64,000 nucleotides of DNA from Leucobacter musarum subsp. musarum (GTDB lineage Bacteria; Actinomycetota; Actinomycetes; Actinomycetales; Microbacteriaceae). Positions 1 through 8,455 of this stretch are shown here, piece after piece. The stretch's first letter is position 1. Every line of letters starts with the position of its first letter. The position numbers were made by a program, and so were the translations under genes. The DNA lies in assembly GCF_001273845.1 (NCBI RefSeq), contig NZ_JHBW01000110.1, forward strand, positions 62,001 through 126,000, written 5' to 3'. The notes beneath the pieces were generated by a model that was not told the origin of the DNA, searched no databases, and saw only the letters and a list, made by a program, of their open reading frames with translations.

Positions 1-2526
1 CTTGCTGGGGCGGGTCGCTGCGGGAGTGTGCGACCGGAGCAGCTCGATTGAACGCTGTGCTGAATTGCCGCGCTCCTCGGAGCTGAAACGCTCGGTGAGT
101 GGGGCGTAGGAATCAACGAAAGCGTCACGGTCAGCAACCGCCGCGAGCAGATGCTCACGCGCCTCGGCCAGCGATGCGGCATTCGCGCCAGGAATCTCGT
201 CGGCCGAGAAGTACAGTCCGCGATCGGCACGATACGCGTCGAGGTCTGCGGTGAGCTTCACCACGGGAACGCCGACCGCGGCGGCATCGAACAGCACGCT
301 CGAGAAGTCGGTCACCACGGCGTCTGCCGCGCCGATGAGTTCGTTCGTGTCGAACTCCGGCGGCACGAATACGAATCCCTCGGGCGCCGCGGCACCGCGG
401 AACGACTTGCTCACGTAGTGGTGTGCGCGCACGGCGACGGTCAGCCCGGCCGCACCCAGACCGCGGGCCGTGTCGATGACCTCCTGCACCTCAGCGTTTC
501 GCTCCGAGAACGTGCCTTTCCACGTCGGCATGTATAGTACGAGCGAGCCGCCCTCCGGTACACCGAGTGTCGAACGAATCGCGTCGCGCTCCTCCGAGGG
601 AAGATTCACCGCGAGGTCGTTTCGCGGATAGCCGCTGCGCACGAAGATCTCGGGTCGGAGCTCGTCGAGATCATGACCGCGCGATAGCACGTCGAGGGTG
701 TGCTCATCGGGACCGAGCACGACGTCGGCGTGCAAGAAATTACGGGTGATGTTGCCGTAGGCGAACGGCTCCGATTTGTTGTCTCGGCCCATCGTCTTCC
801 ACGGAACCCCGTGCCAGGTGTTCAAGTAGCGCTGTCCCTCGCGCTTCACGAAGTTGTACTCGATCGTCGAATTATTGATGATCGAGCCCGCGCAGGCCAG
901 ATAACGGAAGTGACCCGACGAGCCCTTGCGCACAAAGATCACGTTGGGGAGATCTCGAAGCGAGGGGTGCACGATGGCATTGGCATCGATGCTCCAGACA
1001 TGCAGCATGTCGGCATTCTCGGGGTCTTTCAAGAACTCGCGGCAGATCGCCAGCGGGTTGCAGGTCGTCGACGCTCCGAGCGACGACTCGTAGAGCACGG
1101 TTCGCTGCTGCAACGGCTCGGTCTCGGCGCACTCGTGATAGTAGATGTTGCGGGCGGAACCGAGGCGAGTCCACTTCGGGAGCGTCAATTGGATTGACGG
1201 GAGCCGCTTGTATTGCGCAGTGCGAGTCGCTTCCCAAGCCTCGTCCCACTCCTCGGCATCGGCCAGCTGAGCCGCCAAGCGCATCGACGCCTGCCAGCGC
1301 ACCTTGCGGCTGCTGGCACGGAGCGCAATCTGGCGCAGATGCTCGACGCGGAGGGGATAAACGAGTCGTCGGTTGTATTGTTCGACGAGATCGACGATCT
1401 GCGGGTCGACCTCGTGCTCGAGGTCATCGGGCGGGATCGTCTCGGGCAGATTGAGATCTTCGAGGTAGCTCAGTACGGCAGCCTCGGCCCCCTCAGATTC
1501 GGCGAGGAGCGAGGCGAGCCGGAATCGATGCAGCAGCGAGCGTTCGCGCGGCTGCGCTGAGCGGTACGCCTCGATTGCATCTTCGTGGCGTTCGAGCAGC
1601 TCGAGGAGCTGACCCAGATGCGACTTCATCGCACGTGGCGCATCGGCCCGGTGCATGGCAATCTGCGCGTGTGCGATGCCCGTGTCGAACTCGCCGAGCT
1701 GCACCCGCGCGCGGAAGCTCAGATCGAGCAGATGCGTTTCGGCAGTCGCATCGAGATGCTGAAGCAGCTTCGCTGCTTCGTCAGCATGCTGGTACTCCTC
1801 GAGCTGCAGCTGCGCCACCGCGAAGACATCAAAGCCATCGGCTGTCGGCGCGAACTCGCGGTACAGTGCCTCGACATCCGCATTCAGTCCGAGCGACCGG
1901 GCGCAATACGCTGCGATCAACAGCCGCTTGTCGCCTGCGGGAAGCTTCGGGAAGGTGCGAAAATCCTCCCAAGCCTCTTCGAACCGGCCCTGCTTCATCA
2001 GTACTTCGATGCGCCAACCCCGCCAATGGAGTTGCGTCTCGGAGTCACGGGCAAGTTCGATCGAGCGCTCGACGGCGTACAGTTCGCGGTGGATATTGCC
2101 GCGCGCGCGTTGGTTCCAGGCCTCCTCGTCATAGATGCGCGGGAGCGTGGGCTCAAGTGCTTTGGCGCGCTCGAGCAACTGGTCGCCCCAAGAGAGCGAG
2201 TTGCGGACGTAGTGGAACTTTGCCACTTCAACGAGTACGGCCGCGTTCGTCTCCGGACGGTCCGCAATCGCGCGACCGTGGAGTTTTGCCCCTTCACTGC
2301 CGCGATGGGTGGCGAGGTAATTGAGGTACGGGAAGACCGCTTCCGGGTTGCGGTTCAGATCGGACTCAAACCGTGTGCGGGCCCGCACCGTGATCGCGGC
2401 GTCTTCACCCCAGAGCGCAGTGAACTGACGCATCAGGAAGAAATGGCGACGCCAGGGCTGTTTCGTATCGAGCAGCAGCCCGATTCCTCGGGAGATCGAC
2501 GGGGGAAGCGGTGGCACGAATCTCAC
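1..2526 (-). CDS. CDP-glycerol:polyglycerophosphate glycerophosphotransferase-type protein with helical-repeat N-terminus (3' end outside window)
   Basis: Open for 842 codons from a GTG (2526-2524) directly after the TGA of the exporter ATPase gene, and running off the left edge. The C-terminal half carries glycero/ribitol-phosphotransferase hallmarks: NTWHGVPWKTMG near residue 570, YPRND, and ADAVVTDFSSVLFDA near residue 742. This family moves polyol phosphate from a CDP-polyol to a growing teichoic-acid-like chain at the inner face of the membrane. Residues about 70-430 are helical, with TPR-like repeats such as EEAWEDFR and DEAWEATR, making it longer than a typical TagB/TagF. Being last in the exporter operon, it probably builds the exported polymer. 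Substrate (glycerol or ribitol) is not readable. The family call is firm and the repeat class less so. Confidence 0.85.
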   Translation of the reverse strand, partial: MRFVPPLPPSISRGIGLLLDTKQPWRRHFFLMRQFTALWGEDAAITVRARTRFESDLNRNPEAVFPYLNYLATHRGSEGAKLHGRAIADRPETNAAVLVEVAKFHYVRNSLSWGDQLLERAKALEPTLPRIYDEEAWNQRARGNIHRELYAVERSIELARDSETQLHWRGWRIEVLMKQGRFEEAWEDFRTFPKLPAGDKRLLIAAYCARSLGLNADVEALYREFAPTADGFDVFAVAQLQLEEYQHADEAAKLLQHLDATAETHLLDLSFRARVQLGEFDTGIAHAQIAMHRADAPRAMKSHLGQLLELLERHEDAIEAYRSAQPRERSLLHRFRLASLLAESEGAEAAVLSYLEDLNLPETIPPDDLEHEVDPQIVDLVEQYNRRLVYPLRVEHLRQIALRASSRKVRWQASMRLAAQLADAEEWDEAWEATRTAQYKRLPSIQLTLPKWTRLGSARNIYYHECAETEPLQQRTVLYESSLGASTTCNPLAICREFLKDPENADMLHVWSIDANAIVHPSLRDLPNVIFVRKGSSGHFRYLACAGSIINNSTIEYNFVKREGQRYLNTWHGVPWKTMGRDNKSEPFAYGNITRNFLHADVVLGPDEHTLDVLSRGHDLDELRPEIFVRSGYPRNDLAVNLPSEERDAIRSTLGVPEGGSLVLYMPTWKGTFSERNAEVQEVIDTARGLGAAGLTVAVRAHHYVSKSFRGAAAPEGFVFVPPEFDTNELIGAADAVVTDFSSVLFDAAAVGVPVVKLTADLDAYRADRGLYFSADEIPGANAASLAEAREHLLAAVADRDAFVDSYAPLTERFSSEERGNSAQRSIELLRSHTPAATRPSK

Positions 2527-3672
2527 TCAGGAAAGTGTACTCGGAGTGAACTGTACGCCGTTGGCCTTCGTGTAGGTGGCTAATCCATGCTGGAACTGCA
2601 GGGTGCGGGTGCCGCTGTCGCGCAGCCGTCCCTTCGGCTCACCAGCGAGGAATCCCCAGGGCCCATCAGGCCCGTCGTTGTCGAGATACGCCTGCAAGAA
2701 CGAGCCACTCGGGAGCCCGAAGGTCTGCCCCGTCGCGGTGCTGCGGGTGATGACGCCACTCTCGAATCGCTGGAACAGGCCACCGCCGTTCTGCGAGACC
2801 TCAAACGCGTTGTGGAGTGGGCGCCCGAACTTGCTGCGATCCCGCTCGTACCGCGTCTTGATCTCGCCCCGCACTGTGTAGCTCACCGGGCCATCGGGAA
2901 TCTTGCCGGATCCCGGCTTGACGAACTCGACAGCCTCGTCGATCGGGCCATCGAAGATCACCTTGCCACGCTGCAGCACGACACCGCGCTCGCACAACTG
3001 CTGCACCTGGCTGGCGCTATGGCTCACCACGAACATCGTCTTGCCCTGCGACCGCAGCAACTGCATGCGTTCTGCGCACTTCGCGCGGAACGCCGCGTCG
3101 CCCACTGACAGAATCTCATCGACGAGCAGAATGTCGAGTTCGGTGTGCACCGCGACGGAGAACCCCAAACGCGAGTACATGCCCGAGGAGTAGAATTTCA
3201 CCTCGGTGTCGATGAACTCACCGATCTCCGAGAACTCAAGAATGTCGTCGAACCGAGCCTCGGTCTCTTCTCGGCTCATGCCGAGAATTGCCGCGTTCAA
3301 GTACACATTGTCGCGACCCGTCAAATTGGGGTTGAAGCCGGCACCGACCTCGAGCAGCCCAGCGATGCGGCCACGAGTGCGAATCCACCCCGTATCCGGG
3401 CGCAGTACTCCCGACAGCATCTTGAGAGTCGTCGACTTCCCCGAGCCGTTGCGACCCATCAACGCGATCGACTGGCCCTCGGGCACATCGAGACTCAGCC
3501 CGTCGATCGCGGTGAATTTCGAGCTCGTCTCTTTGCGCTGCAGTGCGGCGACAAAGGTCTCTTTCACCGAAGTCGCGTGACGAATCTTGAACGTCTTGCT
3601 GATGTTGTTGATGACGATCGCAGGCTTCGCGGGCGTCGCTGCGTCGACGGGCGAATCAGAGGTACTGGGCAA
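2527..3672 (-). CDS. Polysaccharide/teichoic acid ABC exporter ATPase (TagH/Wzt-like) with LGFP-like C-terminal domain
   Basis: Energises export of a lipid-linked glycan with the permease gene just upstream. Walker A GRNGSGKST is at 73-81, the signature YSSGM at 161-165 and Walker B ILLVDE at 181-186; YSSGM is characteristic of the TagH/Wzt/RfbE subfamily. The start is TTG at 3672, preceded by GGAGGG, overlapping the permease gene by 17 bp. Residues about 270-381 are not part of the ATPase fold. They resemble LGFP repeats (GGGLFQRFESGVI, GPDGPWGF, LQFQHGLATY), which are normally found in extracellular wall proteins. A C-terminal extension in Wzt proteins recognises the glycan, so the same role is a reasonable inference here. 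Confidence 0.92.
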   Translation of the reverse strand: MPSTSDSPVDAATPAKPAIVINNISKTFKIRHATSVKETFVAALQRKETSSKFTAIDGLSLDVPEGQSIALMGRNGSGKSTTLKMLSGVLRPDTGWIRTRGRIAGLLEVGAGFNPNLTGRDNVYLNAAILGMSREETEARFDDILEFSEIGEFIDTEVKFYSSGMYSRLGFSVAVHTELDILLVDEILSVGDAAFRAKCAERMQLLRSQGKTMFVVSHSASQVQQLCERGVVLQRGKVIFDGPIDEAVEFVKPGSGKIPDGPVSYTVRGEIKTRYERDRSKFGRPLHNAFEVSQNGGGLFQRFESGVITRSTATGQTFGLPSGSFLQAYLDNDGPDGPWGFLAGEPKGRLRDSGTRTLQFQHGLATYTKANGVQFTPSTLS

Positions 3673-4522
3673 AGGACCCCTCCAGCTTTCGGAAGGTCAA
3701 CTGACCGATGATGAGGGTGATGATGGCGATGCCGAGCGCGATGAGCGCGTTCACGATCAGCCCATCCGGGCGATCTGAACCAGGAGCGATCGGCAGCCAG
3801 AACACATTGTGGAAGAGCTCGACTGCTGCGGTCACCGGGTTGAGCATGTAGATCTCGTAGAGCCAGCCCGGCGCGAGGTTCTTGATCATGCTCGACGAGT
3901 ACAGCACGGGTGAGGCCCAGGTCGAGAACATCAGGATCAGCCCGACCACGTTGTGCGCGTCGCGATACGCGACGTTCAACGCGCCGAAGAACAGACCCAG
4001 GCCGAGCGCGAAAATGATGACGACGAGCAGCCCGAGAATGAAGGCAACGACCTGCATCACCGTGATGGTCCAGCCGAGGAACATGCAGATGATGAGCAGC
4101 ACCGCGGCCTGCGGCAGAAAGTGCGTAATCGCGCCGCCCACGGCGGCGACCGGGAAGAGCTCGCGCGGCAGGTAGATCTTCTTGACCAGTGACGAATTGT
4201 CAGTGATCGAGCTGGTCGTATTTCGGAGCACCTCGCTGAAGAGGCCGACCGTGATCAACCCGCAGAACAGGTAGACCGGAAAATACTTGACGTCTTTGTG
4301 CATGCCGAGCACGACACCGATGACGACGTAGTACATCAGGAAGTGGGCGACGGTCTGCACGTACGACCAGATCCACCCGAGTGCCGATCCGTAATAGCGG
4401 GTCGTCACACTCTTCTTGAGCAGTAGGGACAGCAGATAGCGATGTCCGAACACATCCCAGAGTCCCCGGCTCTTGCCCGGAGTATTGAACTCCGGGTCCG
4501 TGAGCGCAGCTTGGTAAGTCAC
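3656..4522 (-). CDS. Polysaccharide/teichoic acid ABC exporter permease (TagG/Wzm-like, ABC-2 family)
   Basis: Integral membrane half of the exporter whose ATPase is encoded next. The 288-residue product has about six hydrophobic segments and the ABC-2 O-antigen/teichoic export pattern: an N-terminal amphipathic stretch (GHRYLLSLLLKKSVTTRYYGS), then LGWIWSYVQ and a late ASPVLYSSSMI. GTG at 4522 gives the usual family length and leaves a 40-bp gap after the preceding gene; an in-frame ATG at 4609 would add 29 residues and overlap that gene by 47 bp. The 3' end overlaps the ATPase gene by 17 bp, consistent with translational coupling and subunit stoichiometry. Confidence 0.88.
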   Translation of the reverse strand: MTYQAALTDPEFNTPGKSRGLWDVFGHRYLLSLLLKKSVTTRYYGSALGWIWSYVQTVAHFLMYYVVIGVVLGMHKDVKYFPVYLFCGLITVGLFSEVLRNTTSSITDNSSLVKKIYLPRELFPVAAVGGAITHFLPQAAVLLIICMFLGWTITVMQVVAFILGLLVVIIFALGLGLFFGALNVAYRDAHNVVGLILMFSTWASPVLYSSSMIKNLAPGWLYEIYMLNPVTAAVELFHNVFWLPIAPGSDRPDGLIVNALIALGIAIITLIIGQLTFRKLEGSFAQYL

Positions 4523-4562
4523 AACCGTGCAGTCTACTTCGTGTCGCTGAAGAGAAGCAGCG

Positions 4563-5294
4563 TCAACCTGCGAGCGCGGAAGAGACCGGTGTGAGATCCC
4601 CTTGCGCACGCCACCAGGTCACCGCCGAGGCAAGTGTCCCGAGGTTGGCAGCGAGGTCGCCGCTCCCAACAAAAAACTCGCCCGCCGCATAGTGCCGTGT
4701 CAACACCTCGGCGAGTGCAGCATCGTGCCCGGCGCGTTCGACGCCAACGGCATTGACGCCGGTGAGCCTCGGGGGCGTGCCGTACACCTTGGCGAACGGG
4801 GGAACGTCGCGGGTGACCGGCGTGCCCATGCCCACCATCGCGCCGGGAGCGATGATGCGGCGCTGATGCACGACCGCGTTCATGCCGATGTTGACTCGGT
4901 CGCCGATCACGCAGTGCCCCCCGACGGAGACTCCGGCCGAGACCGTCGAATCGGCGCCGAGCAGCACGTCGTGTGCGAGATAGGCGCGGTTGAGCACCCA
5001 GCTTCGTGCGCCGACCGTCGTTTCGCGATAGGTGCCCTGGTGAATGACCGCTCCCTCACGAATCACCGCGCCGGCACCGATGCGCACGCCCGCGTGCTGC
5101 AGGTCGCCGTTCCACGCAGTGTTCTGGGGCAGACTCGACATCTCGGGCGGTGCGCCGATCTGTGCGCCGGGGCCGATCCACACCCCGTCTTCGACCGTGC
5201 ATGGCCCGAGGAGCACTGCGCCCGGGCCGATCTTCACGTCGGCACCCAGGGTGACGCCGTCGCCGATGAATGCGAGTGGACTGATGTCGTTCAT
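4563..5294 (-). CDS. LpxA-like left-handed beta-helix acyltransferase
   Basis: The 243-residue product is built of hexapeptide repeats throughout residues 1-190, as in acyl-ACP:UDP-GlcNAc acyltransferases. LpxA-type landmarks are visible: AYLAHDVLLG (catalytic His region), GGHCVIGD, GMNAVVHQ, VGMGTPVTRDVPPFAKVYG and LTGVNAVGV. LpxA proper makes lipid A, which a Gram-positive lacks, so this member probably acylates a nucleotide sugar for the surface glycan encoded around it. ATG at 5294 has AGGAG six bases upstream; the frame is also open upstream but would overlap the neighbour. It lies in the exporter operon, 25 bp after the DUF6541 gene. Whether it uses acyl-ACP or acyl-CoA cannot be told. 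Confidence 0.85.
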   Translation of the reverse strand: MNDISPLAFIGDGVTLGADVKIGPGAVLLGPCTVEDGVWIGPGAQIGAPPEMSSLPQNTAWNGDLQHAGVRIGAGAVIREGAVIHQGTYRETTVGARSWVLNRAYLAHDVLLGADSTVSAGVSVGGHCVIGDRVNIGMNAVVHQRRIIAPGAMVGMGTPVTRDVPPFAKVYGTPPRLTGVNAVGVERAGHDAALAEVLTRHYAAGEFFVGSGDLAANLGTLASAVTWWRAQGDLTPVSSALAG

Positions 5295-5319
5295 GCTTCT
5301 CCTGTGAATTGCGCGGGCG

Positions 5320-7311
5320 TCAGCAGCCCGAAATGCGATAGAGCACGGCGTCACCCTGCCGGTCCACCTCAGTGAGCACGGGGGATCGATCGAGATGCTG
5401 CATGTTCGCGAACGGAACGCCGCGGGGGCCGGGATCAGGGATCACGAACTTCTGACCGAAGTCGATGACATACGAGATGTCGAGCTCGTGAGAGAGCGTG
5501 CACGCGCGTTGCGGGTCACGCACGAGCGCATTCACGAACTCGTAGTCGCGCGGGTCGTAGATGCCGCCGGAGTGCGGAAACGTCACTTCCCGGTCGGCGA
5601 GCGCGTACGTCAGCGCACTGCCGTTGAGCGGGTTGTTCGCGATGACTTCGCCTTCGGGTACTTCGTCATCGAGCCGCTCGAGCAGTTGGAGCTCGTCGTC
5701 ACTCACCAGCAGCGACTGCTTCGCGTCGTAGCTCTCGGTGACGATCTGCTGAATGCGGAACGTGCCCGACTGGCCAACGGCCACGAACGCGGCGATCGAG
5801 AGCACGGCGAGGAACCGGAAAGCTCGACGCGGGCGCGATGCAAAAGCTCGGGTCGAGCGTCGCAGCACGGGCCGCAGCCACGCCCAGATCGCTCGGCCAC
5901 CGAGCACCATGAGTGGGAGTGCGCCGAACGGCACCAGCGCCGCGAGACGTCGAGGGTCGTTGTACCAGGGGCTCACGAACAGGGTGCGCCACTCAGAGGT
6001 GGGGAAGCCGTCGGCGATGACGTACAGCAGCGCGAGCGCTGCTGCGCTGCCAATGACCCAGCGCAGCGAGCGCGAACGCCACGCCAGTAGCGCGCCGAGC
6101 AGCACGACGGCGGAGACGGCCCAGGCGTGACCCTGAATATGCGGGGTGCCGCCGATCAGCTGGAAGAGGGCGCTGCGCGGCCCGAAGAAGCCCTGCCACG
6201 CATTGTCGGTGGTGCGACCCCCGACCCAGGCGACGACGACCGCCGCTGCGAAGATGCCGAGACCAATCACGGCTCCGACACCGCGCACCTCACGCGAGAA
6301 TCGCGGAAGCGCCGAGAGGCCTTCGGTCGTCGGTACGGGCCGACCGCGAAGCGCGCGAATGGCGGCGAACAGCACCGGGAACGCACCCCAGACGAGCAGC
6401 ACGTGCACCACGCTCGGATGCGCGAGTGATGCGGCTCCCAGCGCGCCGATGAAGAGCAGCCAACGGGTCGCGGGCGTGAGCGGTTGCGCGCGTCGGGCGG
6501 GCCCGAGATTGAGCAATTGCAGGCCGGCGACGAGCACGTAGGGAAGCAGAATCAGCGCGAGGATGTTGGGGTAGAGTACCCCGTACCCGGCGAGGAAGAG
6601 CGGGAAATTCGGGAATGCCGCAGCCGCGGCGCCCGAGATCCAGAGCACGGCAACGCTAGGGCCGGCGATCGCGCGACCGAGTGCGACGATGCCGATGGGC
6701 CAGACGACGCATGCAGTAGTGAAGAGCACAGCATTGGTGGCGACGGGGATGCTCGCGCCGCTGAGCTGCACGACCAACGCGACGAATGCGTGCCAGAGCG
6801 TCGGGTAGAACACCGGTGAGCCGGGTGACGTGAGATCCATCGAGAAGGGTGAGGCTGAGCCGCCGTCCAAGATGTATCGCACCGCATTCAGGTGGAAGTT
6901 CGCGTCGAACGTTTGCGAGATGGCGTCAGGCTGCTTGATCGCGGAGAAGAGCGCGATCGCGAGCACGAGACCGCCGACCGCCGCCGCCGCGAGGCCGACC
7001 CACAGGTCTGCCCAGCCACGGTGGCCGCCCGCGCCTCGAACGGCTGCGGGGGCAGCGAACCAGCGACGCAGCAGACAGAGGATCGCGCCGAGTACCAGGG
7101 CGACCACCACCGGGGGAAGCACCCCCCAGCGGACCTGCGCGAACGGTGCCACGATGCTCGTAGCCGCGAGTACCGCGAATCCGGCAGGCACGGCAACCGT
7201 CACGAGCGCGAACCCGCGCAGTCGCAGCGCGAATGCCGACGGCAGGCCGAGCACCGCGATGATCGCGATCGCGACGATCACGGGCAGCGCGAACGCAAGC
7301 CATGCGGTCAT
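5320..7311 (-). CDS. DUF6541 family polytopic membrane protein, probable GT-C-like glycosyltransferase
   Basis: 663 residues with many hydrophobic helices over positions 1-500 and a soluble C-terminal tail of about 150 residues ending in an aspartate-rich exoplasmic-looking domain. DUF6541 proteins are actinobacterial polytopic proteins found in glycan loci; their architecture resembles GT-C enzymes that use polyprenyl-phosphate sugars outside the membrane. The adjacent DUF2304 protein (4-bp ATGA overlap) and the polyprenyl-phosphate GT2 upstream fit a lipid-linked donor pathway. Function is inferred from architecture and context; no catalytic motif was assigned. Confidence 0.75.
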   Translation of the reverse strand: MTAWLAFALPVIVAIAIIAVLGLPSAFALRLRGFALVTVAVPAGFAVLAATSIVAPFAQVRWGVLPPVVVALVLGAILCLLRRWFAAPAAVRGAGGHRGWADLWVGLAAAAVGGLVLAIALFSAIKQPDAISQTFDANFHLNAVRYILDGGSASPFSMDLTSPGSPVFYPTLWHAFVALVVQLSGASIPVATNAVLFTTACVVWPIGIVALGRAIAGPSVAVLWISGAAAAAFPNFPLFLAGYGVLYPNILALILLPYVLVAGLQLLNLGPARRAQPLTPATRWLLFIGALGAASLAHPSVVHVLLVWGAFPVLFAAIRALRGRPVPTTEGLSALPRFSREVRGVGAVIGLGIFAAAVVVAWVGGRTTDNAWQGFFGPRSALFQLIGGTPHIQGHAWAVSAVVLLGALLAWRSRSLRWVIGSAAALALLYVIADGFPTSEWRTLFVSPWYNDPRRLAALVPFGALPLMVLGGRAIWAWLRPVLRRSTRAFASRPRRAFRFLAVLSIAAFVAVGQSGTFRIQQIVTESYDAKQSLLVSDDELQLLERLDDEVPEGEVIANNPLNGSALTYALADREVTFPHSGGIYDPRDYEFVNALVRDPQRACTLSHELDISYVIDFGQKFVIPDPGPRGVPFANMQHLDRSPVLTEVDRQGDAVLYRISGC

Positions 7312-7721
7312 GCTGGGGGAGCTCCGTGCGAACCGGTGTCACCGTCTCCGAGCGACGTCGGTGGGGCGGCATCTCGGTGCGCCTGCGCCTCGAGCATGCG
7401 TGCCTCCATCAGCGCGACCGATCGAGCAAGTTCTGTCACGCGGGCGTCGCTGCGAGCCTTCGCGCGGACGACGGTCGCCGCGAAGATGAGCATGGCGACG
7501 ATGAAGAGGTAGAGCAGCAGATCGGTGCCGCGGCCGATGCCGAAGAAGATGGCAACGGTGGTGAGCACGCCAGGGAAGAGGATCGCGGCGGCGGCGGCCA
7601 GCACGAAGAGGATGGCAAAGATGCGTTTGAGCGCGAGCGAACGTTCGCCCGGCAGAAATCGAACCGCGAGCGACGCGGCGACCACGACGACCGCGATGAG
7701 CAGAACTTGAAAGATAGACAT
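7308..7721 (-). CDS. DUF2304 domain small membrane protein
   Basis: 137 residues with three hydrophobic segments (about 1-20, 32-55, 63-87) followed by a charged helix. This is the pattern of DUF2304 proteins, which usually sit next to DPM1-like polyprenyl-phosphate glycosyltransferases, as here (6 bp downstream of that GT2). Its TGA overlaps the ATG of the DUF6541 gene. It may anchor the GT2 at the membrane or help handle its lipid-linked product; this is inference from gene neighbourhood. Confidence 0.75.
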   Translation of the reverse strand: MSIFQVLLIAVVVVAASLAVRFLPGERSLALKRIFAILFVLAAAAAILFPGVLTTVAIFFGIGRGTDLLLYLFIVAMLIFAATVVRAKARSDARVTELARSVALMEARMLEAQAHRDAAPPTSLGDGDTGSHGAPPA

Positions 7722-7727
7722 GGGCGC

Positions 7728-8426
7728 CTAACGAATGATGAGGTCCACGAGGATGTTCACGGAGTTGAGCAGCGACTGCCCCTTGGCCTTCGAATAATCG
7801 GTGTAGATGACCTCGACGGGAAACTCGGTGTACGGCAAGCCGGTCTTACCGAGTTGCACGACGATCTCGGTGCCGTGGGCCATGCGATCTTGCCGCAGCT
7901 TGATGCGCGAGGCCGCATCGGCGCGAATGACGCGCAGCCCATTGTGGGCGTCGGTGAGGCGCGTGCGCGTCGTCACGTTCGTCACCCACACTGCGGTCTT
8001 GAGCACGATCTTCTTGAGAATGCCCGGGTTGGTGCGGTCGTCGAGAAACCGCGATCCGAACACGATCGCCATGTCTTCGTCGCGCGAGACCTGCAGCATG
8101 GCCGAGGCGTCGACCACGCGGTGCTGACCGTCGGCGTCGAACGTCACGATGTATCGCGCCCCCCGCTCAAGGGCGTAGCGGAAGCCCGTCTGCAGCGCGG
8201 CACCCTGGCCGAGATTGATGGGGTGGGTGACGATACGGGCTCCCGCTGCGCGCGCCACGTCGGCAGAACCATCGCGCGAACCATCGTCGATGCAGACAAC
8301 GTTCGGGAAGACGGGGATCAGTTCCGAAACGACCCCGCCGATCACCGTCGCCTCATTGAAGAGCGGGATGACGACCCACGTGTCAGTGTTGGCGGTCGCG
8401 CCTGAGAGCGCGGGGTCGAGCGTCAT
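7728..8426 (-). CDS. GT2 polyprenyl-phosphate glycosyltransferase (DPM1-like)
   Basis: 232 residues from ATG 8426. The GT-A fold is clear: VVIPLFNEATVIGGVV at the N-terminus, DDGSRDGS, then TFDADGQH as the DXD-bearing motif, and FGSRFLDD followed by a short amphipathic C-terminus. This is the small GT2 type that loads sugar from an NDP-sugar onto polyprenyl phosphate on the cytosolic face. The adjacent DUF2304 and DUF6541 genes are its usual partners. The nature of the sugar is not readable. A longer frame extends to 8684 but would run into the upstream acyltransferase gene. Confidence 0.88.
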   Translation of the reverse strand: MTLDPALSGATANTDTWVVIPLFNEATVIGGVVSELIPVFPNVVCIDDGSRDGSADVARAAGARIVTHPINLGQGAALQTGFRYALERGARYIVTFDADGQHRVVDASAMLQVSRDEDMAIVFGSRFLDDRTNPGILKKIVLKTAVWVTNVTTRTRLTDAHNGLRVIRADAASRIKLRQDRMAHGTEIVVQLGKTGLPYTEFPVEVIYTDYSKAKGQSLLNSVNILVDLIIR

Positions 8427-8455
8427 GCGTCCATTCTGACAGACCGGTGGCGTGT

